DNA of 64,000 bases from Thunnus maccoyii (lineage: Eukaryota > Chordata > Actinopteri > Scombriformes > Scombridae). The translations under genes and the position numbers were made by a program. This document shows, piece by piece, positions 10,425 through 21,296 of this stretch. The stretch lies in the NCBI RefSeq assembly GCF_910596095.1, contig NC_056552.1:19292611-19356610 (forward strand), written 5' to 3'. The notes beneath the pieces were generated by a model. That model did not search any database and was not told the origin of the DNA. It saw nothing but the letters and a program-made list of their open reading frames with translations. Positions within the stretch are counted from its first letter, which is position 1, and every line of letters starts with the position of its first letter.

Positions 10425-11521
10425 GACCAAATGAAAGCTAGATTAAGTTTCTTTATGTTAAGTCAAATAGTTATCCAAAGGGTCACAAGATAAATCTTTA
10501 GGGTTGTGAGATGATTAATAGGTTAGGAAAGTTCTGCCTCACAAATTTGTATTCAGGTTTGGAATTTTCTCCAATCTTAATAATTTTACCTCTTTGGGCC
10601 TCAACAGTTATTTAAATGAAATCATCTGAGAAATTAAGAAAGGAAATCACTCTTTGTTGAAACTGCAAACATCTGACATCTGAAATGTGACAAGTAGGGG
10701 CTACTAACCAAAGAAAGGGTCATAAGCCAAAAAGGTTGCTTTAACAATTTACTGTATTTTGTAAATGTTTAATATAAAATTTCAATCTACAAAATAACTA
10801 GTCACTAGAATGTGGTGGAATAAAAAGTACAATATTTCCCTCTGAAATGTAGTGAAGTACTCTCAGTATCATAAAATGTCAAAGTATAAAAGCAGCATGG
10901 AATAGATTTACTCAAATAAAGTACAAGTACCTCAAAATCGTACTGAAGTACAGCACTGGAATAATGCACACCACTGTGTATAACTTAGTAAAAGTAAAGT
11001 AAAAAAGTAAAAGTCTAGAGGTGTTAGCAGAACAATATAAGAGTTTGATCTGATCTACCTTTGTAACACAAGTTCAACACATTCACTCATAAAACTTACT
11101 CATAAAAGCTGAAGACAAAAGTCTGTCTTTTAGGCTACTGTTGGTAAGTCTAGGTATGTATGTGCATGACCCACTGTCTGAGGTCATGCTCAAGCAGCTT
11201 GTTTCTTGTTTTGAAACTTTTACACCAGCTTACCTGGCTTGACTCTATCTAAAGGTGTCAAAGAACTTGAGTTTAGGGCATGTTTGGACTGTATTGATAC
11301 AATGAGTCTTTGAGTATCCTTCACCTTTGATGTTTTATGACTTATGATGCAATTCCAGTTCAGTGTGCGTGCTGATAGGTATAAATAATCACAACACCTT
11401 GTAGTGCCTTTAACTTAGTCTGCAGACTGGGTCAGGTGTACTGTAGGTGCTGGGAGGTGCACAGGCAGGCAAACACCTGGAACACAAGCAGAACAAGAAA
11501 TAGAAGCAAAAAGAGGCAACA

Positions 11522-12096
11522 ATGGCAGTTGAGAAAATGGAAATGGAAGACACAGATTCAACTCTGATGGAGAGGGGCAGGAAGCCGCCCGTGGCCAGAA
11601 CTCCCAACAAATATGAGAAACTGTTCCAGCCTGCCTGGCGGAGATAGTGGGGACCATGTTCTTCGTTTTCATCGGCTGTGTCTGTCATCGAGAACGTGCC
11701 AGCAGCTGGACGGCTGCAGCCAGCCCTGGTGCACGGACTGGCAGTGGCAGTGATGGTGGCAGTCATGGATAACATCAGGTAAAGGATGAAAGACTAGTAA
11801 AAGTGTGGTTGCGTTCATGTCCAAGTGTGCAGGGGTGATGTATCAGGGACATGTCTGAATCCTGCAAGGGCTTTTGGCCCGGCTGTGATGACCAACTACT
11901 GGGTGTACCACTGGGTGTACTGGGTCGGACCCATAGGAGGAGGCCTGGTGGCCGCTGCTTTAGTCAGGTAAGAGGAGCCAAAACATGAACGAATGAACCG
12001 AACAAATAAAATGCCAAAAATTTTAACAAAAAGTCTGTCTTCCATTTCAGGCTCATTCTCGGTGACCATAAACTACGCGTGGTTATGAAATCATAA
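11522..12096 (+). pseudogene. aqp8: aqp8 pseudogene, cassette 2 (exons 2-3 lost)
   Basis: Exon 1 (11522-11778) is 257 bases against 260 in the intact copy. One C is missing at the CAGCC/TGCC position (about 11630), which brings a TAG stop into frame three codons on. Two more bases are missing in GGCTGTGTCTGTC. Intron 1 then breaks off at GCGTTCAT and joins a few bases before exon 4 (11833-11967), so exons 2 and 3 are absent, with the first pore box and helices 3-5. Exon 5 (12051-12096) is intact. A working channel is not possible. The TATA box and exon 1 donor are kept. Confidence 0.93.
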
Positions 12097-12476
12097 CAGC
12101 CTCTATTGTAGGTTTATTGCTCAGACGACAATAAACCTGTGAACACTGTGTGTCCCAACAAATATCAGCAATCATTTCATAATGTCATGTGGTCAATTTG
12201 ATGCTGTAGTTTTCTTTTTTTTTCTTCTTTCATGTGGATTTTTCAGTATGAAATAAAGACAAATGTACAAAACTTCGTGTGTTTCCCTCGTTGATAGCCA
12301 TACAACTATAAAATAAACCAGTGATATACACAGTGACTTGCGCATGTATGAATCGATGAGGAGACATAAAAGACACAATATGAGTGCTGTGCGGCATGCA
12401 GTTTATTATTTCATTTTTCACCATGAGTTAACATGGTGAATCGTGTATGGCAGACCGCATTCCCATTGCGGGCAGT

Positions 12477-13786
12477 TTAGCGGTATCTCTCTGCGAGAGC
12501 CAGGGCCACGGAGGCCAGGAATTTATCCAAGGAGACGTGGGCATCCGGGGTGAATTCCTTGGGGAACATTTTGGCGACCACCACCAGAATGCAGTGAGAC
12601 AGGATCTGCAGATGACAGAGGAAACAAATATATTGTTTACACTGCAAAACTCTACCGAGAGTTTCAATAAAGCAAGTTATACCAGCAAAGATGACTTATT
12701 TATTTTGCTCATAAAACGGAAACTAAGATTTTAAAACTTTAATTTACACTTTATGGCTTGTTGAAATTTAAAATTGTGCGGCACATCTGCGTAATTAGTG
12801 CACAAGTCATGTTAGCGAGAACGCATGTGAACGCATATGAACGTAATCTCAGCACACATCACTGATATCATGAAGACATGACATGATGTCTCACCTTGAA
12901 GTTGGAAGGGTCAACCCTCATCTTGAAGGCGTGCAGCTCGCTGAGATCGCCGAGACCGGTAGTCAGGTCATCGATCTTGGTCACAGCCAGAGCGACTCCA
13001 CCCATCACCTTCTTTCCGTGGGCCTTCACGGGGCCAGAGCCGGGGCTCATGTCAGGCCAGTGGGAGAAGTAGGTCTTGGTTTGCGGGTAGACGGCGAGCA
13101 TCCTGTGGAAGTGGAGATGAAGAGAAGTGGTGGTTATGTTGGAGAGCCGGGTCAACTTCGAGCGCAAACAAACACAATTATGACATAGAACTCGAAGAAA
13201 AATATGGCTCTAGTGGCGCAATCGGTCAGCGCGTGGTACTTATATGACAGTATTCAGCCGAGAAATGCCGAGGTTGTGAGTTCGAGCCTCACCTGGAGCA
13301 GCAGAGTTTTAATATGATGGAAATAATTAGTGGGGACAACAGCTCTCCACAAGAACCCAACAACAGAATCATATCTGATTTTCCTTGTGATTTAAAAAGT
13401 GCCTTCAGTGTCAATGATGTTACTGTAATTAAATTAAATTCTAAATAGTTTCATTGTTTCAAAATCAGACATGCTTATCACTTTTTTAAGTTGGAACAAA
13501 TTCACTACTAGACAATTTAAGAAACGAAGTAACTAAACGTTTAAATGAATGTGACCAAATTGCAGATTAGAGCCCAGATTTTGTTGCGTTAATACTCCCA
13601 TCAGTGACAGGCGCGATGTCAGGCCTTTCATCAGTCACACAAATCGCTGACCGGCTGCAGACACAAAGTTTTATTACTTGAGGCTTACCTGCCCAGAGCT
13701 TCAGCACCGATGGCGTCCGCTGACTTGGAGATTTTTCCCCACAGCGCCTTGACGGTGGACTTGTCTTTGTCACTCAGTGTTGTCAT
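12477..13786 (-). CDS. hba: Haemoglobin alpha subunit, cassette 2
   Basis: Exons 13689-13786, 12895-13102 and 12477-12605 encode the same 144-residue protein as cassette 1 (MTTLSDKDK start, distal VKAHGKKV, proximal SELHAFKM, end LAERYR). The constant 6417-base offset over the whole gene shows no insertions or deletions between copies 1 and 2, introns included. This points to very recent duplication or gene conversion. A tRNA-Ile lies antisense in intron 1. The minus-strand poly(A) signal matches that of copy 1. Confidence 0.97.
13207..13300 (+). tRNA. tRNA-Ile-TAT: tRNA-Ile (UAU) with intron, in alpha intron 1 of cassette 2
   Basis: Same 94-base sequence as the copy at 6790, with the TGGTA anticodon-stem variant, the same 20-base intron, and a TTTT terminator downstream. 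It is antisense to the alpha-globin gene. Confidence 0.95.
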
Positions 13787-15889
13787 GTTGACTTGGTTCT
13801 CTCTACCTGAATCCGATGAACTCCAATTTGTTTGGGGGGATCTCCTTAAATTCAGTTGGCCGAAGAGTCACACCCACGTGGACATATGCCACGCCGCGTC
13901 CACTGACGCAGGTGGGACCCTTCCACCCCAGCTAATAAACACTCCAGTGGCGAGATGCCAGCTGAGAGACGATATCAGCGGGTTGCAACAGGGGAATCAT
14001 TTGGCAGAAAATATGACCATATGCTTAAGCACGCTTACGTTTGGTTTTCTGTTTTGAAACTAGAGAATATGCAGCTGAGTTTACCAGGGGTGCAGGAGGT
14101 CATCTCGGGTCAAACGATTCAGGCAGTGACGTCAGGCGGAGGGACTCTGCCACACTCACAGGGTTGGAGTTAAAGCCCCAGTGAGTGACGTGAATGATCT
14201 AAACAATTCATAGTTCCTCAACAATATTTAAAAGCTGAGGTTAATGCGGTAAATGAGACACATATGACATATTTTCATCATTCCATTTACTTTTATTAAC
14301 AATTATGACTTGATTACATGTCCTAAAGGCATGCAAGGTGCTTCTTCACAAACTATCCAACAACTCTTAAAACAAAGGAGGATTTTCTGTTGACAGGTTT
14401 ATTCTTCACATTCTTTAATTACAAGCCTGTACACGAAAACTAGGCTTTGATTCACATTTGTTTTATTTTTCACACTAAATAGATACAATTAACTCGTGGA
14501 GTGCATTTAGGGAGGTTTGTTCAATTTCCAGAATTTTTTTTATAAAAGCAGACAGAAGAAGGCAGAAGAGTTGAGACATCTATGGACATAATAAATCAGA
14601 TTTGCACATTCCGCACTGAACCTTTTTGAAATAACTACAAAAGTAGTAGTAACAGTAAATTACAGTCTACTAAGCTACAACAAAATACAGAAGCTGTATG
14701 CACGTAATGAATAATTTCCTAATGAGTGAAAAAATGTAATTCTCATTATTGTGCAGCTGTGAACACCATTGTGAACTAAGATGAATTAGTCAGTTAATTT
14801 GTCTTTAATTGGGCGTTTTTGGCTTCTAACATAAACGAAGTTCTCATCAGTGGGAGGAAGAAGCGCAAGTAACCTTAATCAACGGTATTTGCTTAATCAA
14901 AACATACATAAATTGGCCAGTGGCTGCATTTGGGCGCTGCTGGGGAGTGTGGTTTTATAGATAAAGCTCTGGCATGAAAACTCTCCAACTGTTTGGCAAA
15001 GAAAGACATGTTTGAATGAATTCAGTGACATCCATGAAGTCTAATGAACAAACACACATTAAGGTTATGTTTAATCACTTATAAGAAGCTGTATATGTCT
15101 CATTTAATCAGTTTATATTTGTACTCAAGTATATTAACCAGAAGTCTTGGATTTTTGAGAAATACTCTAATAATATTGAGACATATCTGCATATGTCGTT
15201 CATACACTGTTTGTTCCAGTTTTCTGTTGCCGTCACTGAAATATTAACACATGTATTTCGGTTGCTTTTATTATTTTTAAACAAATGACTACAGGTAATG
15301 ATAAAATGAACATGGTTTGAATCACCAAGGATTTTTTTTTTTAACTGCTGCTTTAACTTCGACAAATGATGCTTGCTGAGTAATAACAACAAAGTAACAA
15401 AGTCAAAAGAGCTCAGAGAAATGCCTAAGGATTGAATCATTGCTCTGAGTGGTGAAAAGTAGGCCTATCCCGCAAGTAAAAGTGGAAATAGAGCATATTC
15501 TGAAAAGATTTTCTAAAATCCAATGTCTTAAAAACTGAAAAAGTGCAAGAAATCAAACTTAATGCACATTTTGTCCTGACTTTTTTTGAATTGGGAAAAT
15601 AATTCATTTCAAACAAGAAAACGACCCTAAATTAAGTTGATTTGCTTTTCTTCAACAAGCACAAGATCTCTGCCCAAGTGTTTGACTCTGCAGTATGCAT
15701 AAATCCAACCTAATGAAAAAACCGCATGTTTAACTGATGATGAACTGTTTTTTTCTGAGGGTGTAGTGTGACAATTATTTTAACTGGGCCTGAAAAACAT
15801 TTCTACGAATCAGTAAAAACACTGGATCAGTATCAGAACATCCAGAAACTTCTAGACGTCTGCATTTATCTGCAACATTTCATCTCCAG
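13787..15889. promoter_or_regulatory. Divergent alpha/beta spacer, cassette 2
   Basis: Like that of cassette 1, with the same CACACCC/CACGTG block near alpha. It also has the 18-base segment with the perfect TGACGTCA palindrome (14127-14134). The beta-proximal part is otherwise the same apart from scattered substitutions and small indels. Confidence 0.45.
14127..14134. promoter_or_regulatory. CRE/ATF palindrome TGACGTCA
   Basis: Perfect 8-base cAMP-response-type palindrome, about 340 bases upstream of the alpha start. It is present in cassettes 2 and 3 and missing in 1 and 4 through separate deletions. Function is inferred from the motif only. Confidence 0.4.
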
Positions 15890-15933
15890 CCAATCACAGC
15901 TGGGGTTGGGCGGTGCTTTGAGGCATTCAAATA
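15890..15933 (+). promoter_or_regulatory. beta-globin core promoter (cassette 2)
   Basis: CCAAT at 15890-15894 and the TCAAATA element as in cassette 1. The G-rich element differs by one base (GGGTTGGGCGG against GGGGTGGGCGG), which breaks the GGGTGGGCGG core. Confidence 0.6.
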
Positions 15934-16005
15934 GACAGAGGTCAAGCTGATGCATCAGTTCAGCCTTTACTTTCAAGCCTGAACAAACATTAATCAAGAG
16001 CCATC

Positions 16006-16767
16006 ATGGTTGCGTGGACTCAGCAGGAGCGCAGCATCATCGCTGGCATCTTTGCCAACCTGAACTATGAAGACATTGGCCCCAAGGCTCTGACCAGGTA
16101 TGGGATCTGCTCTTTGTGAAATGAAGAATGTAATGCATGAAAGATTAGTGATGAATAGAAAATGTATTAAATCCAAGAGAATCCATCCAACTCACCGGTT
16201 TCTTCCCCTGCAGGTGTCTGATTGTGTACCCCTGGACTCAGAGGTACTTCGGCGCCTATGGTGACCTCTCCACCCCTGAGGCCATCAAGGGCAACGCCAA
16301 AATCGCTGCCCATGGCGTCAAGGTGCTGCACGGTCTGGACAGGGCTGTGAAGAACATGGACAACATCAACGAAGCCTATTCCGAACTGAGCGTCCTGCAC
16401 TCTGACAAGCTGCACGTTGACCCCGACAACTTCAGGGTAAACCTTCATCCCTTCACACCTTTTCTGCAAATGCACCTATGCACATTTTAAAAAGTCCATA
16501 TTTAATGTAGACATATTCTACAGCAAGTTTGCATATCAAAATGCAGTCTTCCGTGATGCCGAATGTACTTTTTTTGTTTTCTTGTCTAAAATACAGCATG
16601 AAAGCCATTTAATTGTTTGTTTTTTTTACCCTGTATAGATTTTGTCTGACTGTCTGACCATCGTCATCGCCGCCAACCTGGGAGATGCTTTCACTGTCGA
16701 CACTCAGTGCGCCTTCCAGAAGTTCCTGGCTGTGGTGGTGTTCGCTCTTGGCAGGAAGTACCACTAA
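16006..16767 (+). CDS. hbb: Haemoglobin beta subunit, cassette 2 (NA2 Ala variant)
   Basis: Exons 16006-16097, 16214-16436 and 16639-16767 give 147 residues with every haem-pocket residue of copy 1 ([16 protein letters not shown], end RKYH). Two differences fall in exon 1: MVAWTQQ where the other three copies have MVEWTQQ, and KALTR in place of KALAR. The first changes NA2, a residue that takes part in organic-phosphate binding in fish haemoglobins, from Glu to Ala. The G-rich promoter element also carries a substitution. The frame is intact. Confidence 0.96.
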
Positions 16768-17957
16768 ATGCATCAGCCCCCCCACTCATACACGTGGGCA
16801 TCTAAAGGAGATCTAACATCTGTTTTACATGTTGTTTGTCTCCTCAATGAAAAAATAAAGACCAAATGAAAGCTAGATTAAGTTTCTTTATGTTAAGTCA
16901 GATAGTTATCCAAAGGGTCACAAGATAAATCTTTAGGGTTGTGAGATGATTAATAGGTTAGGAAAGTTCTGCCTCACAAATTTGTATTCAGGTTTGGAAT
17001 TTTCTCCAATCTTAATAATTTTACCTCTTTGGGCCTCAACAGTTATTTAAATGAAATCATCTGAGAAATTAAGAAAGGAAATCACTCTTTGTTGAAACTG
17101 CAAACATCTGACATCTGAAATGTGACAAGTAGGGGCTACTAACCAAAGAAAGGGTCATAAGCCAAAAAGGTTGCTTTAACAATTTACTGTATTTTGTAAA
17201 TGTTTAATATAAAATTTCAATCTACAAAATAACTAGTCACTAGAATGTGGTGGAATAAAAAGTACAATATTTCCCTCTGAAATGTAGTGAAGTACTCTCA
17301 GTATCATAAAATGTCAAAGTATAAAAGCAGCATGGAATAGATTTAATCAAATAAAGTACAAGTACCTCAAAATCGTACTGAAGTACAGCACTGGAATAAT
17401 GCACACCACTGTGTATAACTTAGTAAAAGTAAAGTAAAAAAAGTAAAAGTCTAGAGGTGTTAGCAGAACAATATAAGAGTTTGATCTGATCTACCTTTGT
17501 AACACAAGTTCAACACACTCACTCATAAAACTTACTCATAAAAGCTGATGACAAAAGTCTGTCTTTTAGGCTACTGTTGGTAAGTCTAGGTATGTATGTG
17601 CATGACCCACTGTCTGAGGTCATGCTCAAGCAGCTTGTTTCTTGTTTTGAAACTTTTACACCAGCTTACCTGGCTTGACTTTATCTAAAGGTGTCAAAGA
17701 ACTTGAGTTTAGGGCATGTTTGGACTGTATTGATACAATGAGTCTTTGAGTATCCTTCACCTTTGATGTTTTATGACTTATGATGCAATTCCAGTTCAGT
17801 GTGCCAGCTGATAGGTATAAATAATCACAACACCTTGTAGTGCCTTTAACTTAGTCTGCAGACTGGGTCAGGTGTACTGTAGGTGCTGGGAGGTGCACAG
17901 GCAGGCAAACACCTGGAACACAAGCAGAACAAGAAATAGAAGCAAAAAGAGGCAACA

Positions 17958-20918
17958 ATGGCAGTTGAGAAAATGGAAATGGAAGACACAGATTCAACTC
18001 TGATGGAGAGGGGCAGGAAGCCGCCCGTGGCCAGAACTCCCAACAAATATGAGAAACTGTTCCAGCCTGCCTGGCGGAGATAGTGGGGACCATGTTCTTC
18101 GTTTTCATCGGCTGTGTGTCTGTCATCGAGAACGTGCCAGCAGCTGGACGGCTGCAGCCAGCCCTGGTGCACGGACTGGCGGTGGCAGTGATGGTGGCAG
18201 TCATGGATAACATCAGGTAAAGGATGAAAGACTAGTAAAAGTGTGGTTGCGTTCATAATTTCAATGCTTTTTTTGTGTGCAATATGTGCTGAACAACCAT
18301 TTGTGTCTCTTGCAGTTTGCATGATCTCACCATTTTCAAATTTGCTCTTGCTTTTTTCCAGTGGCTCCCATTTCAACCCTCCCTTCACTATTGCCATCTA
18401 CCTGTGTGGAGGCATGGAGCTGGCGATGGTGGGACCCTACCTCGTCAGCCAGCTGATTGGAGGAGTGCTTGGAGCTGGAATGTCAAAGGTCATCTGAAAG
18501 TTTGCGCACATTTTAACAGATTTACCCTTAAGAAGAGAAAAAATATGCTCATCATCACTTACATTTCACAGATTATGACGCCTACAGAGAGATACATCAA
18601 CGCCACAGGGGCCGCGTTTGATATCCTGAAGTCAGAAAACCAGCTGTACGGAGCCCTCTTCGGGGAGGTGGCCATGACCTGCTTGATCACCATGGTGGTG
18701 CTGCTGGTTGCAGTCAACGGCAAGACGAAAACCCCGCTGGCTCCTTTCCTGGTGGGCTGTACTGTCATCATTAACGTCCTGGCAGGGTGAGATAAAAGGG
18801 CGATGACCATATAATGTGTGTGTGTGTGTGGAAAGTTTATTGTCAGGTTTATTGTCATTGCGCATTTATTATCATGTGTACTGTGTTAAACATTTACACT
18901 AACTTTTATTAGTTTAACTCAAAAATATGTTATTCTCTTGACATTATATATTTTATTTGAAAAGTGGGAATAAGTTTTATCTTTAATTTAATATGTACTT
19001 GTATTTATAGTTTATTTTTTCTGGCATAAATTCTGAGATATTTACTTGCGAATGTCTTAATTATTTCAAAATCATTAATGCATTAATTGTGGCAAAATTA
19101 AATAACCGATACTTTCATTTACAATGACACAAAACAGACTAGATAGATTTTAAATGCAAGTTGGTGTACCAGAAAAAAAAAGTTTTTTATTTTATTTTAA
19201 AATATTTCTGATCTTGGCGACAGATAATTATCATTATATTTTTTTAATTAAAATATATATATACTTCCAATCTTACCAACAGAAAAACATGAAAACTCTG
19301 AAACCAAATTATTATGAATGAAACTTAAAGTTTACTGTAGGCTATATCAGTTTTTGCTGACATTTCTAGATTTTGTCAAACAAAACTTTCAAATTGTATT
19401 TCACTAAAATATTCAGCTCACTATTTGTTTCTTGGTGCAGGGGTGATGTATCAGGGACATGTCTGAACCCTGCAAGGGCTTTTGGCCCGGCTGTGATGAC
19501 CAACTACTGGGTGTACCACTGGGTGTACTGGGTCGGACCCATAGGAGGAGGCCTGGTGGCCGCTGCTTTAGTCAGGTAAGAGGAGCCAAAACATGAACGA
19601 ATGAACCCTGGCCTCCAGCACCACCGTAAGGAATCTGGGAGTTATCTTTGATCAGGATATGTCCTTTAACTCCCACATAAATCAAATCTCAAGGACTGCC
19701 TTTTTTCACTTACGTAATATCACAAAAATCAGGCACATCCTGTCCCTAAAAGATGCAGAAAAACTAGTTCACGCATTTGTTACTTCTAGGCTGGATTATT
19801 GCAATTCCTTATTATCAGGCTGCCCTAACAAGTCTCTAAAGACTCTCCAGCTGGTCCAGAATGCAGCTGCACGTGTTCTGACTAAAACTAGAAAAAGAGA
19901 TCACATTTCTCCCATTTAGCTTCACTACATTGGCTTCCTGTAAAATCTAGAATAGAATTTAAAATCCTTCTCCTAACTTACAAAGCCCTTAATGGTCAGG
20001 CACCATCATATCTTGAAGAGCTCATAATACCGTATTATCCCACTAGAACACTGCGCTCCCAGTATGCAGGCTTACTGGTGGTCCCTACAGTCTCTAAAAG
20101 TAGAATGGGAGGCAGAGCCTTCAGCTATCAGGCTCCTCTTCTTTGGAACCATCTACCGGATTCAGTCCGGGGTGCAGACACCCTCTCTATGTTTAAGAGT
20201 AGGCTTAAAACTTTCCTTTTTGATAAAGCTTATAGTTAGGGCCGACCAGGCTCGCCTTGGATCAGCCCTTAGTTATGCTGCTATAGGCCTAGACTGCTGG
20301 GGGACTTCCCATGATGCACTGAGCTCCTCTCTCCTCCTCCTCCTCTCCATCTGTATGCATTCATCACTAACTTTGCTTCTTCCCCGGAGTTTTTTGTGCT
20401 TTCTCATCTCACAGGAAAACCTGAGTCCCGGGCCGAACCTTCGCGGTCCTTCACAGTCCTGATGGCATCCTTCCCTGGCTGTTCCCTGACTGTTGCTGCT
20501 TGTGCTTGTTGTTGTTGTTGTGATTGTTTTTCTTCTGTCCCCCCTCCCCCTTTCCCTCTCTCTTTCTCTCTCTCAACCCAACCGGTCAAAGCAGATGGCC
20601 GCCCACCAAGAGCCGGGTTCTACTTGAGGTTTCTACCCGTTAAAGGGGAGTTTTTCCTTACCGCTGTCGCCAAGTGCTTGCTCATGGGGGAATTGTTGGG
20701 TCTCTGTATATTAAAGAGTACAGTCTTGACCTGCTCTATGTGAAAAGTGCCTTGAGATGACTTCTGTTGTGATATGGCGCTATATAAATAAAAATTGATT
20801 GATTGATTGATTGATTGAACCGAACAAATAAAATGCCAAAAATTTTAACAAAAAGTCTGTCTTCCATTTCAGGCTCATTCTCGGTGACCATAAACTACGC
20901 GTGGTTATGAAATCATAA
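17958..20918 (+). pseudogene. aqp8: aqp8 pseudogene, cassette 3
   Basis: All five exons are present (17958-18216, 18362-18488, 18572-18786, 19441-19575, 20873-20918) with good splice borders. Exon 1 is one base short (259 against 260): a C is missing in CAGCCTGCC, and TAG follows three codons later, about residue 45. Apart from this the frame of exons 2-5 is undamaged. An in-frame ATG follows soon after (ACCATGTTC), so a product lacking the N-terminus and part of helix 1 is formally possible, but it would hardly fold as a channel. The last intron carries the LINE insertion. The same deletion in cassettes 2 and 4 shows one shared origin. Confidence 0.92.
19608..20815 (+). mobile_element. 5'-truncated L2-clade LINE fragment in aqp8 intron 4
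   Basis: The insert is absent from the same intron in cassettes 1 and 2. It encodes the C-terminal end of a LINE reverse-transcriptase protein, recognisable by LGVIFDQDMSFNSHI, RLDYCNSLLSG, LQLVQNAAARVL and LKTFLFDKAYS. A non-coding 3' tail follows, with TATATAAATAAAAATTGATT and a GATT-repeat end, as in fish L2-type elements. TGAACC on both sides (19602-19607 and 20816-20821) is a likely six-base target duplication. This copy has one base fewer in its reading frame than the copy in cassette 4 (CCCATTTAGC at about 19912). It is same-strand with aqp8 and most likely dead on arrival. Confidence 0.85.
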
Positions 20919-21296
20919 CAGCCTCTATTGTAGGTTTATTGCTCAGACGACAATAAACCTGTGAACACTGTGTGTCCCAACAAATATCAGCAATCATTTC
21001 ATAATGTCATGTGGTCAATTTGATGCTGTAGTTTTCTTTTTTTTTTCTTTCATGTGGATTTTTCAGTATGAAATAAAGACAAATGTACAAAACTTCGTGT
21101 GTTTCCCTCGTTGATAGCCATACAACTATAAAATAAACCAGTGATATACACAGTGACTTGCGCATGTATGAATTGATGAGGAGACATAAAAGACACAATA
21201 TGAGTGCTGTGCGGCATGCAGTTTATTATTTCATTTTTCACCATGAGTTAACATGGTGAATCGTGTATGGCAGACCGCATTCCCATTGCGGGCAGT

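Larger units (their letters stand above)
2861..10435 (+). repeat. Tandem cassette 1: aqp8 / alpha-globin / beta-globin
   Basis: First of four head-to-tail cassettes. The unit starts at AGCTAGATTA and ends just after the beta-globin poly(A) signal, where AGCTAGATTA recurs at 10436. It holds intact aqp8 (+), alpha-globin (-) with a nested tRNA-Ile, and beta-globin (+). Its left part is the most divergent of the four: it has CAAACAACTGACATC where units 2-4 have CAAACATCTGACATC, and it lacks an AACTTACTCATAAAA insertion that the others carry upstream of aqp8. Its right part is almost the same as in unit 2, with a constant 6417-base offset across the whole alpha gene. Confidence 0.92.
10436..16870 (+). 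repeat. Tandem cassette 2
   Basis: Second cassette, 6435 bases, shortened by the loss of aqp8 exons 2-3 and their introns. The aqp8 side matches cassettes 3 and 4 (same one-base deletion, same AACTTACTCATAAAA insertion). The globin side matches cassette 1, including its form of alpha intron 1. It is therefore a mosaic. Confidence 0.92.

Noticed and set aside
18044-18216. Possible rescue of aqp8 copies 3 and 4 from the internal ATG in ACCATGTTC
   Set aside because: The product would lack the N-terminus and part of the first helix. There is no sign of selection for that start, so pseudogene is the better call.
20496-20570. TTG repeats and CT-rich run in the LINE insert as an independent microsatellite
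   Set aside because: They are part of the LINE 3' non-coding tail and recur in the same form in cassette 4.
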